DNA of 64,000 nucleotides, from NCBI RefSeq assembly GCF_024125445.1, contig NZ_JAMXWM010000001.1, positions 124,001 to 188,000 on the forward strand, read 5' to 3'. Under the pieces are notes generated by a model, which saw only the letters and a list, made by a program, of their open reading frames with translations, was not told the DNA's origin and did no database searches. A program made the translations under genes and the position numbers. This DNA comes from Sporolactobacillus shoreicorticis (GTDB lineage Bacteria > Bacillota > Bacilli > Bacillales > Sporolactobacillaceae). Of the stretch, positions 17,169-25,858 are shown one piece after another; position 1 is the stretch's first letter, and each line of letters opens with the position of its first letter.

Positions 17169-18131
17169 GTGAAGTCGAACAACGATGCGATCAAGCTTGA
17201 GGGGATAAGCAAATCATTTGGTACGGCTAACCAGCCGTCTGTTAAAAAAACAAATCTAAAAATAGAGAGCGGCAGTTTTGTGACAATTTTAGGTGCATCG
17301 GGCTGCGGTAAAACGACTTTGTTGAAAATGGTTAACCGTCTTTATGAGCCATCAACGGGGAAAATTTATATTAATGGCGAGGATGTAACAACGATTTCTC
17401 CAACAGCGCTGAGAAGAAAAATAGGTTATGTAATTCAGCAAACCGGTTTATTTCAACATATGACCATTGAACAAAATGTAGCGACCGTACCGAAGATTCT
17501 TGGCTGGGAAAAAAAGAAAATTGATGAAAGAATTGATGCTCTGCTTCGTCTGGTCGGACTTTCACCGACAGACTATAGAAAGCGTTATCCGAGACAGCTA
17601 TCCGGTGGTCAGCAGCAGAGGGTGGGTATCGCACGGGCCATGGCTGCAGATCCGTCAATTATGCTCATGGACGAGCCTTTTGGTGCGATTGACGCGATTA
17701 ATCGCAATGAGCTCCAAGATGAATTCCTGCGAATACAAAAGAAACTTCATAAAACGATACTGTTTGTTACTCATGATATTATCGAAGCACTTAAATTGGG
17801 CGATAAAGTGATTATTATGAATGCCGGTGAAATTCAGCAATTTGATACACCACTGAACATCTTGAAGAAACCGGCGAATGACTTTGTTCGAAATCTTGTT
17901 CATGCCGATGATCTTTTGCAGAGAATGATTTTTGTGAAGGCACGCGATGTTATGAATCATAATGTGGATTCCATTCCGGTGAATGCAGATGCAGTGTCGA
18001 TAAATGAACTGGCAAGTATCAAAGAAGTTTTATTGAAACTACTTGAGAGCTCCTTTGACTATGTAAAGATTACTAACGAAAAGAATGAACTTGTCGGACA
18101 AGTAACGCTTCATGAGATTCGGCAGGTATAA
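17169..18131 (+). CDS. OpuCA-type ABC ATPase with C-terminal CBS-like region
   Basis: 320 aa. Walker A GASGCGKTT, signature LSGGQQQRVGIARA and Walker B IMLMDEPFGAID are intact. After the ATPase core (to about residue 235) comes a tail with ADDLLQRMIFVKARDVM and a single CBS-like stretch ending LVGQVTLHEIR, as in quaternary-amine ATPases where CBS domains sense ionic strength. GTG 17169 follows GGAGGTGA by five bases and is favoured over the in-frame ATG 17151, which has no ribosome site. Confidence 0.88.
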   Translation: MKSNNDAIKLEGISKSFGTANQPSVKKTNLKIESGSFVTILGASGCGKTTLLKMVNRLYEPSTGKIYINGEDVTTISPTALRRKIGYVIQQTGLFQHMTIEQNVATVPKILGWEKKKIDERIDALLRLVGLSPTDYRKRYPRQLSGGQQQRVGIARAMAADPSIMLMDEPFGAIDAINRNELQDEFLRIQKKLHKTILFVTHDIIEALKLGDKVIIMNAGEIQQFDTPLNILKKPANDFVRNLVHADDLLQRMIFVKARDVMNHNVDSIPVNADAVSINELASIKEVLLKLLESSFDYVKITNEKNELVGQVTLHEIRQV

Positions 18132-18166
18132 TCCGCTGGTAAAAGAGAAATCGGGAGCGTGATCTA

Positions 18167-18799
18167 TTGATTGACTATATTCAAAATAATTATTTAGAAG
18201 TTACAACCCTTTTCCTTCAACATATAGAGCTGACAGCAATGACGCTTTTTATTGCACTTGTGATTGCCTTTCCGGCAGGAATTGTATTGGCAAAAAACAA
18301 ATATATAGCGTCTGTAATCATGCCTGTTTTGAGCGTCATTTATACAATTCCAAGTCTGGCGATGTTTGCACTGCTAATTCCTGTCTTCGGGCTGGGATTT
18401 GTTCCGGCAGTAATTGCGCTCGTTGCGTATTGCCAATTAATTCTTGTACGCAATGTTGTTGCCGGATTCCATTCGGTAGAGCCATCAATTATTGAAGCAG
18501 GGAAGGGGATGGGGCTTAATTCATGGCAGCTCTTTTCTAAAATTGAATTAGTGATTGCTCTTCCGACGATCTTGGGTGGAATGCGTATTGCTGCCGTTTC
18601 AGTCATTGGGATTGCAACGGTTGCCTCGTGGATTAATGCTGGAGGTTTGGGTGTGATCTTATTTCAAGGGTTATACAATGGCAACATTCCGGCAATTTTG
18701 TGGGGAACTCTTTTAGTTGCAAGTCTTGCAATATTTGTAAATTATTTTCTCTCAGTCCTGGAATCCGCAGCATTAGCTAAAGCAAAAGGAGCAATTTAG
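18167..18799 (+). CDS. OpuCD-type ABC permease (second permease)
   Basis: 210 aa, paralogous to the permease at 15524. It shows LSVIYTIPSLAMFALLIPVFGLG, the coupling motif EAGKGMGLNSWQLFSKIELVIALP and ASWINAGGLGVILFQGLYNG. TTG start preceded by GGGAGCG. With it the importer has two separate permeases, one ATPase and one binding protein. Confidence 0.87.
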   Translation: MIDYIQNNYLEVTTLFLQHIELTAMTLFIALVIAFPAGIVLAKNKYIASVIMPVLSVIYTIPSLAMFALLIPVFGLGFVPAVIALVAYCQLILVRNVVAGFHSVEPSIIEAGKGMGLNSWQLFSKIELVIALPTILGGMRIAAVSVIGIATVASWINAGGLGVILFQGLYNGNIPAILWGTLLVASLAIFVNYFLSVLESAALAKAKGAI

Positions 18800-18858
18800 T
18801 CTAATGCACATCAATCAGTCAGATAAAAGGCACAGATTAAAAAAGGAGTTGCACAGAG

Positions 18859-20526
18859 ATGGTGAAGATTGCAGCAAAACGAGGATTGGAATTAAGGTGC
18901 AAGGGCTGGCGTCAAGAGGGGCTGCTTCGCCTATTGGAAAATGTTATGGAAAATGCAGAAAATCAGGATGAACTCATTGTGTATGGAGCATTAGGAAAAT
19001 CTGCGAGGAACTGGCCATCCTATCGTTCAATAGTTGCAGCACTGAAAACAATGAATGAAGATGAGACACTGATTGTTCAGTCCGGCAAACCGATTGGCGT
19101 TATTCGTACCCATGTCAATGCGCCACTTGTCTTAATGGCAAATGGTAATATCGTTGGCCAATGGGCAAGCAGTGATCATTTCTATGAATTGGAGCGCAAA
19201 GAATTAATATGCTGGGGCGGTCTGACAGCTGGAGATTGGCAGTACATCGGTTCTCAGGGTGTTATTCAGGGAACTTATGAAATTTTTCAGACGATCGCAC
19301 GCATGCATTTCGACTCTAATCTCAAAGGCAGATTCATTTTAACAGCCGGGCTAGGCGGGATGGGCGGTTCGCAGCCGCTCGCAGGTGTGATGGCTGGGGC
19401 AGCGATTTTATGCGTGGATGTAAATGAAGCACATATTGACAAACGTATTGAAAGCGGCTATCTACAAAAGAAAACAAACTGTTTGGATGAGGCTTTGGAA
19501 TGGATTCGTCAAGCTGTGGAGCTAGAGAAGAGCGTTTCTGTAGGACTGCTTGGCAACGCCGCGGAAGTCTACCCGGAAATCCTTGATCGCGGGCTTGTTC
19601 CTGATATTGTCTCTGATCAGACAGCTGCTCATGATTTAGTTTACGGTTATGTTCCAATTGGTTACAGTATGACTGGTGTTGCGGAGGCGCGCGCGAACAA
19701 TCCGAAGCAGCTGGAAAAAGACTCAGGCGAATCTATTGCTAAAGAAGTAAGGGCAATGCTTGCCTTTAAAGAGAAAGGTTCCATTGTATTTGACAACGGA
19801 AATAATATCCGTACCCAAGCATCTAAATATGGTGTGAAGGATGCGTTCCAAATTGATATTTTCACTGAGGCATTTTTACGACCGCTCTTTGCGCGAGCAA
19901 TTGGTCCGTTTCGCTGGATCGCTTTATCCGGTGATCCGGATAATATCAGGAAAATTGATCGATTCATTTTAAAAGAATTTGCTGATAATCAGATTGTAAC
20001 GAATTGGATACACCTTGCGAATCAATATGTTCCATTTCAAGGGTTGCCGGCACGTATTGGATGGCTGGGACATGGAGAACGGACACGGCTTGCTCTAGCC
20101 GTCAATCAGATGGTTCGGAATGGCGAGCTGACCGGTCCGGTTGCGTTCACTCGGGATCATCTCGATGCAGGTGCTATGACGCATCCAAATATTATGACGG
20201 AAAAAATGAAAGACGGCAGTGACGCGATCACCGATTGGCCGCTCTTGAATGCAATGATGAATTGCTCGTCCATGGCAGATCTTGTCGCCATTCACTCCGG
20301 CGGCGGAGGTTATACGGGATATATGCAAAGTGCTGGCGTTACTTTAGTTGCCGATGGCACTGAGGATGCAGATGCACGTTTGAAGTGTACATTGGACAAC
20401 GATACAACCTTGGGAATATTGCGGTATGCAGATGCCGGCTATGAAGAATCCTTAGATGAAGTGGAAAAGAAGAAGATACGTCGTATTGATACAGAAGCAT
20501 TAAAGGAGGAGAACAGAAATGCGTGA
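18859..20526 (+). CDS. Urocanase-family hydratase; probable (S-methyl-)thiourocanate hydratase
   Basis: 555 aa, the normal length of HutU-type urocanases, which add water across the urocanate system using NAD+ as an electrophile. Diagnostic stretches are GSQGVIQGTYEIF (about 135-147), the NAD-binding GLGGMGGSQPLAG, WLGHGERTRLA, FTRDHLDAG and the terminal ADAGYEES. Context argues against ordinary histidine use: there is no hutI, hutG or normal histidase, but there are a MIO-less lyase before it and desulfurase-type, hydantoinase and carbamoylase genes after it. The expected product is a thiohydantoin-5-propionate. Overlaps the DUF917 gene by 8 bp. Confidence 0.85.
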   Translation: MVKIAAKRGLELRCKGWRQEGLLRLLENVMENAENQDELIVYGALGKSARNWPSYRSIVAALKTMNEDETLIVQSGKPIGVIRTHVNAPLVLMANGNIVGQWASSDHFYELERKELICWGGLTAGDWQYIGSQGVIQGTYEIFQTIARMHFDSNLKGRFILTAGLGGMGGSQPLAGVMAGAAILCVDVNEAHIDKRIESGYLQKKTNCLDEALEWIRQAVELEKSVSVGLLGNAAEVYPEILDRGLVPDIVSDQTAAHDLVYGYVPIGYSMTGVAEARANNPKQLEKDSGESIAKEVRAMLAFKEKGSIVFDNGNNIRTQASKYGVKDAFQIDIFTEAFLRPLFARAIGPFRWIALSGDPDNIRKIDRFILKEFADNQIVTNWIHLANQYVPFQGLPARIGWLGHGERTRLALAVNQMVRNGELTGPVAFTRDHLDAGAMTHPNIMTEKMKDGSDAITDWPLLNAMMNCSSMADLVAIHSGGGGYTGYMQSAGVTLVADGTEDADARLKCTLDNDTTLGILRYADAGYEESLDEVEKKKIRRIDTEALKEENRNA

Positions 20527-21625
20527 ATTAACAAGAAAAGATGTTGAGGCAGCTTGTAAGGGAGGATCTATATTTGCCAGCGGCGGTGGCGGATTTTACG
20601 AACATGGTCTGGCAATGGGACAGGCAGCTCTGACCTTAGACAGAGTTAAACTTGTCTCTGTTGATGAATTACCTGACGATGCGATCATTTTAACATGTAC
20701 GGCAATCGGTGCGCCCGCAGGAACGACCGATTGGCAAATGCTTGGAAAAGACTATATTAAAGCAGTCCAGCTTGTCATGGAAAAATATGAGGGGAAAATT
20801 GTCGGTGTGATGACACCGCAAAATGGCAAGTCCAGTTCGACAAACGGATGGCTTCCCTCAGCAGCTCTGGGTCTTGTTGTTGTCGATGCGACTGGTGATA
20901 TTCGCGCTCATCCTACCGGAAAGATGGGTGCCATGGGCGTTGCAAATAATCTTAATTACCAAACAATTCAGGCTGTTGCTGGGGGAAAGGCCGAAAAAGG
21001 AAATTATATGGAAGTTGTTGTTTCAGGAACCTCAGCAAAAACGTCCAAAATCCTGAGAATTGCTTCAGACTTGTCAGGAGGGTTCATTGCCGCGGCGCGC
21101 CATCCGCTAACAGCCAAATATATTAAAGAAAATGCAGCGATTGGTGGCCTGTCTAAGGCAATTGACTTGGGAAATGCAATCATTGAAGCAGAACCAAATG
21201 GACCTGAGGCCGTGATCAATGCGATCTGCAAGCAGACAAAAGGTGAAATTGTCGGAAGAGGTAAAGTAACGAGGAAAAATATGCACTATACAAATGAAGC
21301 GTTTGATATCGGAACCATTGAGGTTACCACGCAGGATGGGCAGCTCATTCTTTATGTTATGAATGAATTCATGGCTATTGAAGACGCAAAGCATAACCGA
21401 CTGTCCACATATCCGGATGTCATTGCGATGATCTCAGCAGCAACCGGCCAGCCTTTGAGCACGAATGAAATTGAAACAGGCACAGAAGTTGCTGTTTTTA
21501 AGATTGATAAATCTCAAATTCCACTGAGTTCGAGCGTTAAGGATCCGACCGTTTATCCCGAAGTAGAAGAGGCACTCGGAATTAAGCTCTACGATTATGC
21601 ATTTAAAGAAAAGGTAGAGAAATAA
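20519..21625 (+). CDS. DUF917-family protein; probable (S-methyl) thiohydantoin desulfurase
   Basis: 368 aa covering the whole DUF917 family: N-terminal GGSIFASGGGGFYEHG, TAIGAPAGTTDW, VVDATGDIRAHPTGKM, and a C-terminal half with IGTIEVTTQDGQ and a terminal DPTVYPEVEEALG. As I recall, the family has been linked to S-methyl thiohydantoin desulfurase, which releases methanethiol and leaves the hydantoin. That fits between a urocanase homologue and a hydantoinase. AAAGGAGGA lies inside the end of the upstream gene, so translation is coupled. If the substrate is not methylated, sulfide rather than methanethiol would leave. Confidence 0.78.
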   Translation: MRELTRKDVEAACKGGSIFASGGGGFYEHGLAMGQAALTLDRVKLVSVDELPDDAIILTCTAIGAPAGTTDWQMLGKDYIKAVQLVMEKYEGKIVGVMTPQNGKSSSTNGWLPSAALGLVVVDATGDIRAHPTGKMGAMGVANNLNYQTIQAVAGGKAEKGNYMEVVVSGTSAKTSKILRIASDLSGGFIAAARHPLTAKYIKENAAIGGLSKAIDLGNAIIEAEPNGPEAVINAICKQTKGEIVGRGKVTRKNMHYTNEAFDIGTIEVTTQDGQLILYVMNEFMAIEDAKHNRLSTYPDVIAMISAATGQPLSTNEIETGTEVAVFKIDKSQIPLSSSVKDPTVYPEVEEALGIKLYDYAFKEKVEK

Positions 21626-21664
21626 TGTCTGTAATATGACATCGATATACAGGGGGGCACACGT

Positions 21665-22504
21665 GTGACCGATTTAATCCATACCGATTTGATTCATGTG
21701 ACAAAAACTAAGGTAACTACCAAGAAAAAAACGTTGCTATTCGAATCAACTCCAAGGTGGGTGCGTGCTACATTTAATGGAGTAACGATCGCAGATAGTA
21801 AAAAAGTTATGCTGCTGCATGAGCGTGGAAGATTGCCGGTGTATTATTTTCCCGAAAATGATGTACGAACAGATTTATTCACTCCATCTGAAACAAGCAA
21901 TTCATGTTCGCTTAGAGGTGAAGCAAATTACTGGAGCATCAAGGTCGGTGATTGCGTGGCAGAAGATGCTGTTTGGTGTTATCAAAATCCGGGATCAAAA
22001 ATTGAAAAAATAAAAGGTTATTATGCTTTTTGCTGGAACAAGCTTGATGCATGGTATGAAGGCGAGGAGGAAATATATCTTCACCCGAGAGACCCATACA
22101 AGCGAATTGATGCTTTATATAGTTCGCGGCATATAAGAATTGTATTGGACGGTATTACGCTCGCTGAAAGCAGTCGGCCAGTCATTGTTTTTGAGACTGG
22201 TGTTCCGGTTCGCTATTATTTGCCGAAGGAAAACGTTGTCATGGAGCATCTTGTGCCATCGGAAACGAGCTCGCGTTGCCCATATAAAGGGATTGCTACC
22301 TATTGGTCGGCAGTTATTGATGGTAATACCTATGAAGATATTGTCTGGAGGTACCGAGAACCCATTGCGGAAATGTCGAAAATTAAGGGACTGCTTTCTT
22401 TTTATAATGAGAAAGTTCAAGTGTTTGTTAATGATGTGTTAGAAGAAAAGCCTTCGTGGTATTTATCCTCACTTGATACATTTAATGAACACGAGCTGCA
22501 TTAA
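21665..22504 (+). CDS. Double DUF427-domain protein, copy 1
   Basis: 279 aa made of two DUF427-like repeats (about 20-140 and 150-265). Each repeat shows the family pattern: VRATFNGVTIADSKKVMLLHE or VLDGITLAESSRPVIVFE, then LPVYYFPENDVR or VRYYLPKENV, a Cys-bearing SLRGEANYW or PYKGIATYW, and DAVWCYQNP or DIVWRYREP. Fold knowledge says a small beta-rich domain; no activity is established to my knowledge. It follows the DUF917 gene by 40 bp and precedes a paralogue, so it probably takes part in the same pathway. GTG start after GGGGGG. Confidence 0.8.
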   Translation: MTDLIHTDLIHVTKTKVTTKKKTLLFESTPRWVRATFNGVTIADSKKVMLLHERGRLPVYYFPENDVRTDLFTPSETSNSCSLRGEANYWSIKVGDCVAEDAVWCYQNPGSKIEKIKGYYAFCWNKLDAWYEGEEEIYLHPRDPYKRIDALYSSRHIRIVLDGITLAESSRPVIVFETGVPVRYYLPKENVVMEHLVPSETSSRCPYKGIATYWSAVIDGNTYEDIVWRYREPIAEMSKIKGLLSFYNEKVQVFVNDVLEEKPSWYLSSLDTFNEHELH

Positions 22505-22530
22505 ATCGTTTAAGGAAAGGAATGAGACAT

Positions 22531-23355
22531 ATGATGTTACATGCAGATCCGCAGTGGACGTTGAGAGATGAGGATTATGAAGGTTGGCAAATAAGGGCTG
22601 AACGCAGTCAAAAATGGATTCGGGTTCGATTTGCCGGTGTCACTGTTGCGAGTAGTAAACGTGCACTGATTGTGATGGAGATCCAGAAACTTCCCATCTA
22701 TTATTTTCCACTGGAAGATGTTCGAACAGAATTCCTGAAACCATCAAAATTTCAAGAAGAGGATCAGAATGTTGGAATTAAAGACTATTGGCATGTAGCC
22801 TTAAACGGTCAGATTATTGAAGATGCTGCATGGGGCTTTGCTACACCTAAATTAGAAAGTAATTTCTTAAAAGGTTATGTAGCATTTGTCTGGGAAAAAG
22901 CTGAATCGTGGCTTGAGGAGGAAGAGGTCTTTGTTCATGCGAGAGATCCTTATACACGCATTGATGCGATACCCAGCTCTCGTCGTGTCAAAGTAATTGT
23001 TGGCGGTGAAGTTGTCGCTGAAAGTACCCGTCCGGTCATTCTGTATGAAACCGGACTTACCTCCAGATACTATCTGCCCAGAGAGGATGTCCGGATGGAG
23101 CTGTTGACCGAATCAGAAAAGCACACTCGATGCCCGTATAAAGGGATTGCCTCTTTTTGGACGGTAAATGTGAATGGGAACCAGTATACAGATGCGGTCT
23201 GGAGCTACGCTGAGCCCTTGCCGGAAGTGCATGAGATCCAAGGCCTCATCAGTTTCTATAACGAAGCAGTAGATTCAATCGTTGTTGATGGTAAACCATG
23301 GATGCTTGGGTCAAATGAACGCTTGCCGTACTCGCTCATTAGTTGTGCATGCTGA
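22531..23355 (+). CDS. Double DUF427-domain protein, copy 2
   Basis: 274 aa, a diverged paralogue of the gene just upstream, again with two DUF427 repeats: VRFAGVTVASSKRALIVME ... YYFPLEDVR and VIVGGEVVAESTRPVILYE ... YYLPREDVR, then PYKGIASFW and DAVWSYAEP. The first repeat has lost the SLRG/PYKG-type Cys motif and keeps only KDYWHV, so the copies may have specialised or form a heteromer. ATG 22531, ten bases after AAGGAAAGG, is chosen over ATG 22522, which overlaps that site. The terminator behind it ends the transcript. Confidence 0.78.
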   Translation: MMLHADPQWTLRDEDYEGWQIRAERSQKWIRVRFAGVTVASSKRALIVMEIQKLPIYYFPLEDVRTEFLKPSKFQEEDQNVGIKDYWHVALNGQIIEDAAWGFATPKLESNFLKGYVAFVWEKAESWLEEEEVFVHARDPYTRIDAIPSSRRVKVIVGGEVVAESTRPVILYETGLTSRYYLPREDVRMELLTESEKHTRCPYKGIASFWTVNVNGNQYTDAVWSYAEPLPEVHEIQGLISFYNEAVDSIVVDGKPWMLGSNERLPYSLISCAC

Positions 23356-23390
23356 CTGAATATCAGGAATATATAGCCTAACAATATAGA

Positions 23391-23420
23391 AGGCTGACCG
23401 GATCTGGTCAGTCTTTTTTT
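23391..23420 (+). terminator. Terminator after the DUF427 pair
   Basis: GGCTGACC and GGTCAGTC pair with one G-U around a short loop, followed by seven T. It ends the long unit that starts at 12157. Confidence 0.85.
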
Positions 23421-23509
23421 AATTAAGAATAGCGTTTTCTCATGAAAAGAGATATATTATAATGTGGTAATAGGCTATCACTTAAATGAAGAAGAGAGGA
23501 TTTTTGCCT

Positions 23510-24262
23510 GTGAAGGGAACGCAATCACTGGAAAGAGCGTTGGATATACTGTTTGTACTGGGAGAAGCAGGTGGAACGTTATCGGTAACGGATATTGCTG
23601 AAAAGGTTTCGATCCCTGAAAGCTCAGCCTATCGTTTACTGCAGACATTAGAACGAAACGGCATTATTGAAAGAAAAGGTCAAGGACAAATAGGACTTGG
23701 TCTCCGTATTTTTGATCTGGCAAAAAGCTTAAACAACCAAACAGAGCAGCAATTAAGTGCTATTGCTAAACCATATATGAAAGAACTGGTTCAAGAGACT
23801 AAAGAGACAGCGGTCCTATTCGTGCGTGCAGGAGTTAACGTAATCTCTATACAAAGCATACCGGGATCCTTTCTCGTCCGTTTTGTTGCGGAAGACGGCA
23901 AGTCCTTTCCAATGCAGAATGGTGCCTCGGGTAAATCTATTCTCGCATTCGAAACGGATCGGGTCGTGAAACAGATACTTGACACACTGGATCCGCAGGA
24001 AGCGCAAATACTTAGTAATGAACTGAAGAAAATAAGAGAAAACGGATATAGTACAACAAATAGTGAAGTTGATGCCGGAATTGTTGGTATTGCAGCACCG
24101 ATTTTCGATTATAAGCACAATGTAATTGCGAGTCTCACAATTGCCGGACCCGGGAATCGAATCAAGGAGAGCAATTATAATCTGTTCATCGAAAAAGTAG
24201 TTCAGGCAGCAAAGGAAATTACGAAACAATTAGAGTTTGTTATGAATGTAAAGATCGTCTAA
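23510..24262 (+). CDS. IclR-family transcriptional regulator
   Basis: 250 aa. N-terminal winged helix (VTDIAEKVSIPESSAYRLLQTLERNG) and the C-terminal IclR effector domain (residues about 80-245) with SVISIQSIPGSFLVRFVAEDG, MQNGASGKSILAF, GYSTTNSEVDAGIVGIAAPIFD. GTG 23510 follows AGAGAGGA by nine bases; the in-frame ATG 23486 overlaps this site and lacks its own. Lies between the two parts of the catabolic island and is the obvious candidate for its local control; the effector is likely a pathway intermediate. Confidence 0.87.
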   Translation: MKGTQSLERALDILFVLGEAGGTLSVTDIAEKVSIPESSAYRLLQTLERNGIIERKGQGQIGLGLRIFDLAKSLNNQTEQQLSAIAKPYMKELVQETKETAVLFVRAGVNVISIQSIPGSFLVRFVAEDGKSFPMQNGASGKSILAFETDRVVKQILDTLDPQEAQILSNELKKIRENGYSTTNSEVDAGIVGIAAPIFDYKHNVIASLTIAGPGNRIKESNYNLFIEKVVQAAKEITKQLEFVMNVKIV

Positions 24263-24297
24263 ACTATTTGAAATTTGGACGAAAAAACACAATGTTT

Positions 24298-24330
24298 GGA
24301 AGATGCTCAGGCGTCTTTCAGGCTTTTTTT
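24298..24330 (+). terminator. Probable terminator after the IclR gene
   Basis: GAAGATGC and GCGTCTTTC form an imperfect stem, then AGGC and seven T. The stem has a bulge and a G-U pair, so the call is moderate. Confidence 0.5.
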
Positions 24331-24382
24331 AATTCACATAAGCAAACGAAATGATCGAAAATTGCTTTAATAATGAAAATAA

Positions 24383-24406
24383 ATATTGTATAATATTATA
24401 CAATAT
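24383..24406 (+). promoter_or_regulatory. 24-bp perfect palindrome, probable operator
   Basis: The half-site ATATTGTATAAT is followed immediately by its exact reverse complement, with no spacer. It lies 51-74 bp before the hydantoinase start and includes TATAAT-like sequence, so a bound regulator would block that promoter. The adjacent IclR-type gene is the first candidate. Confidence 0.6.
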
Positions 24407-24456
24407 AATAATTATTTATCGTATATTGATAAAATTATTCGGAAAGGAAGATGTAT

Positions 24457-25818
24457 ATGGAACCATTTGATTTAGTGGTAAAGGGGAATATTGTTTTGCC
24501 TGATAAAGTGATGAATGGTGCGATTGGAATTTCAAAGGGTAAAATCACGCATATCACCGATCAACAGAATGGACTTGTCAGTAAAAATGTGAAGGACTTT
24601 AATGGCTCTTTTATTTTTCCAGGATTTATTGATACTCATGTGCATTGTTACAGCAATCCGGATGAAGGTGTGGCTGCAACAAGTGAAGCTGCTGCTTTTG
24701 GCGGCGTTACGACTTTTTTTGATATGCCCTATGATCGACCTGATCCGATAAACAATGTAAAGATATTTGAGAAAAAAATTCAGCGTCTTGAGGGAAAAAC
24801 AGTAGTCGACATTTGTCTTTGGGGGACCATTGCGAAGAAAAATGGAACGGATCAAATTATTCCTATGGCCAAAGCCGGGGCAGTAGCGTTTAAACTCTCA
24901 ACATTCGAAACCGATCCCTATCGATTTCCAAGAATCCCTGACCCTGAAATTCTTAAAGCGATGAAAATAATAAAAGAAGTGAATTTACGGGCCGCATTCC
25001 ATTCGGAAAATGGCGAAGTTATTTATCAAATGATTGAAGAGTACCAAAAAAAAGGTAAAGTGTATCCGCGTGCGCATATGGAGACACGTCCGCCAGTGAC
25101 CGAAACGAGTGCTATTTTGAAATTGCTTGAATTTGCTTATTGGACAGGAGCTAAGCTCCATATTGTACATGTCAGCCATCCTCGTTCAATTGAACTGATT
25201 CAGCTGTTTAAAAAACAAGGAGTTCAAGTGACTTGTGAAACTTGCTATCACTATTTACTATTAGATGTTCATGACTTAGAAGAACAGGGCCCGCGTGCGA
25301 AAATGAATCCGCCTGTTCGAGAGCCGGAAGATGTACAAAAGATGTGGGAGAAGTTAGAAGGCAATCAAATTGACATGATTACGTCAGATCATGCACCTTG
25401 GAGCTTGGAACAAAAAATAAAGGGGAAGGATAATATTTTTAAATCACCTTCAGGTCTGCCGGGAGTTGAGCTTCTTATACCATTGATGTTTGACGGCGGC
25501 GTTATGTCGGGAAGACTGACACCTGTACAATTTGCTCATTTACTCGCCACGCATCCTGCTGAAGCATATCAAGTACCTGGAAAAGGAAAAATCACAATCG
25601 GTTACGATGCCGATCTCACGATTATTGATCCTTCAAAACAAACAATTATTGATGAGATGAAATTGCACTCTCAGGCAAAATTAACACCATTTAATCAGAA
25701 GAAGCTGCGTGGGAAGATCATTGAAACGATCATCAGAGGGAACACCGTTTTTGATGGAACGAAAATTACTGCCGACATGAACTATGGCAAGTTTGTACCC
25801 GGATCTGCAGCAGAATAA
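24457..25818 (+). CDS. Hydantoinase/allantoinase-family cyclic amidohydrolase
   Basis: 453-aa metal-dependent hydrolase. All ligands of the dinuclear site are present: H61 and H63 (DTHVHC), K146 (FKLS, carboxylated in the family), H182, H238 (HVSHP region starts at 238) and D311 (SDHAPW). It opens five- or six-membered cyclic amides. In this island the logical substrate is hydantoin-5-propionate, giving N-carbamoyl-glutamate; allantoinase is the alternative, but no other allantoin gene is close. ATG 24457 is preferred because AAGGAAG leaves proper spacing, unlike ATG 24451. Confidence 0.85.
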   Translation: MEPFDLVVKGNIVLPDKVMNGAIGISKGKITHITDQQNGLVSKNVKDFNGSFIFPGFIDTHVHCYSNPDEGVAATSEAAAFGGVTTFFDMPYDRPDPINNVKIFEKKIQRLEGKTVVDICLWGTIAKKNGTDQIIPMAKAGAVAFKLSTFETDPYRFPRIPDPEILKAMKIIKEVNLRAAFHSENGEVIYQMIEEYQKKGKVYPRAHMETRPPVTETSAILKLLEFAYWTGAKLHIVHVSHPRSIELIQLFKKQGVQVTCETCYHYLLLDVHDLEEQGPRAKMNPPVREPEDVQKMWEKLEGNQIDMITSDHAPWSLEQKIKGKDNIFKSPSGLPGVELLIPLMFDGGVMSGRLTPVQFAHLLATHPAEAYQVPGKGKITIGYDADLTIIDPSKQTIIDEMKLHSQAKLTPFNQKKLRGKIIETIIRGNTVFDGTKITADMNYGKFVPGSAAE

Positions 25819-25858
25819 TTGAGACAGTACACGATCCTTTTATGCAAGGAGAACGAAT

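Noticed and set aside
13902-20526. Ordinary histidine utilisation (hutH and hutU)
   Set aside because: The lyase lacks the MIO triad, and hutI, hutG and a histidine permease are absent, whereas thiohydantoin-type and hydantoin genes are present.
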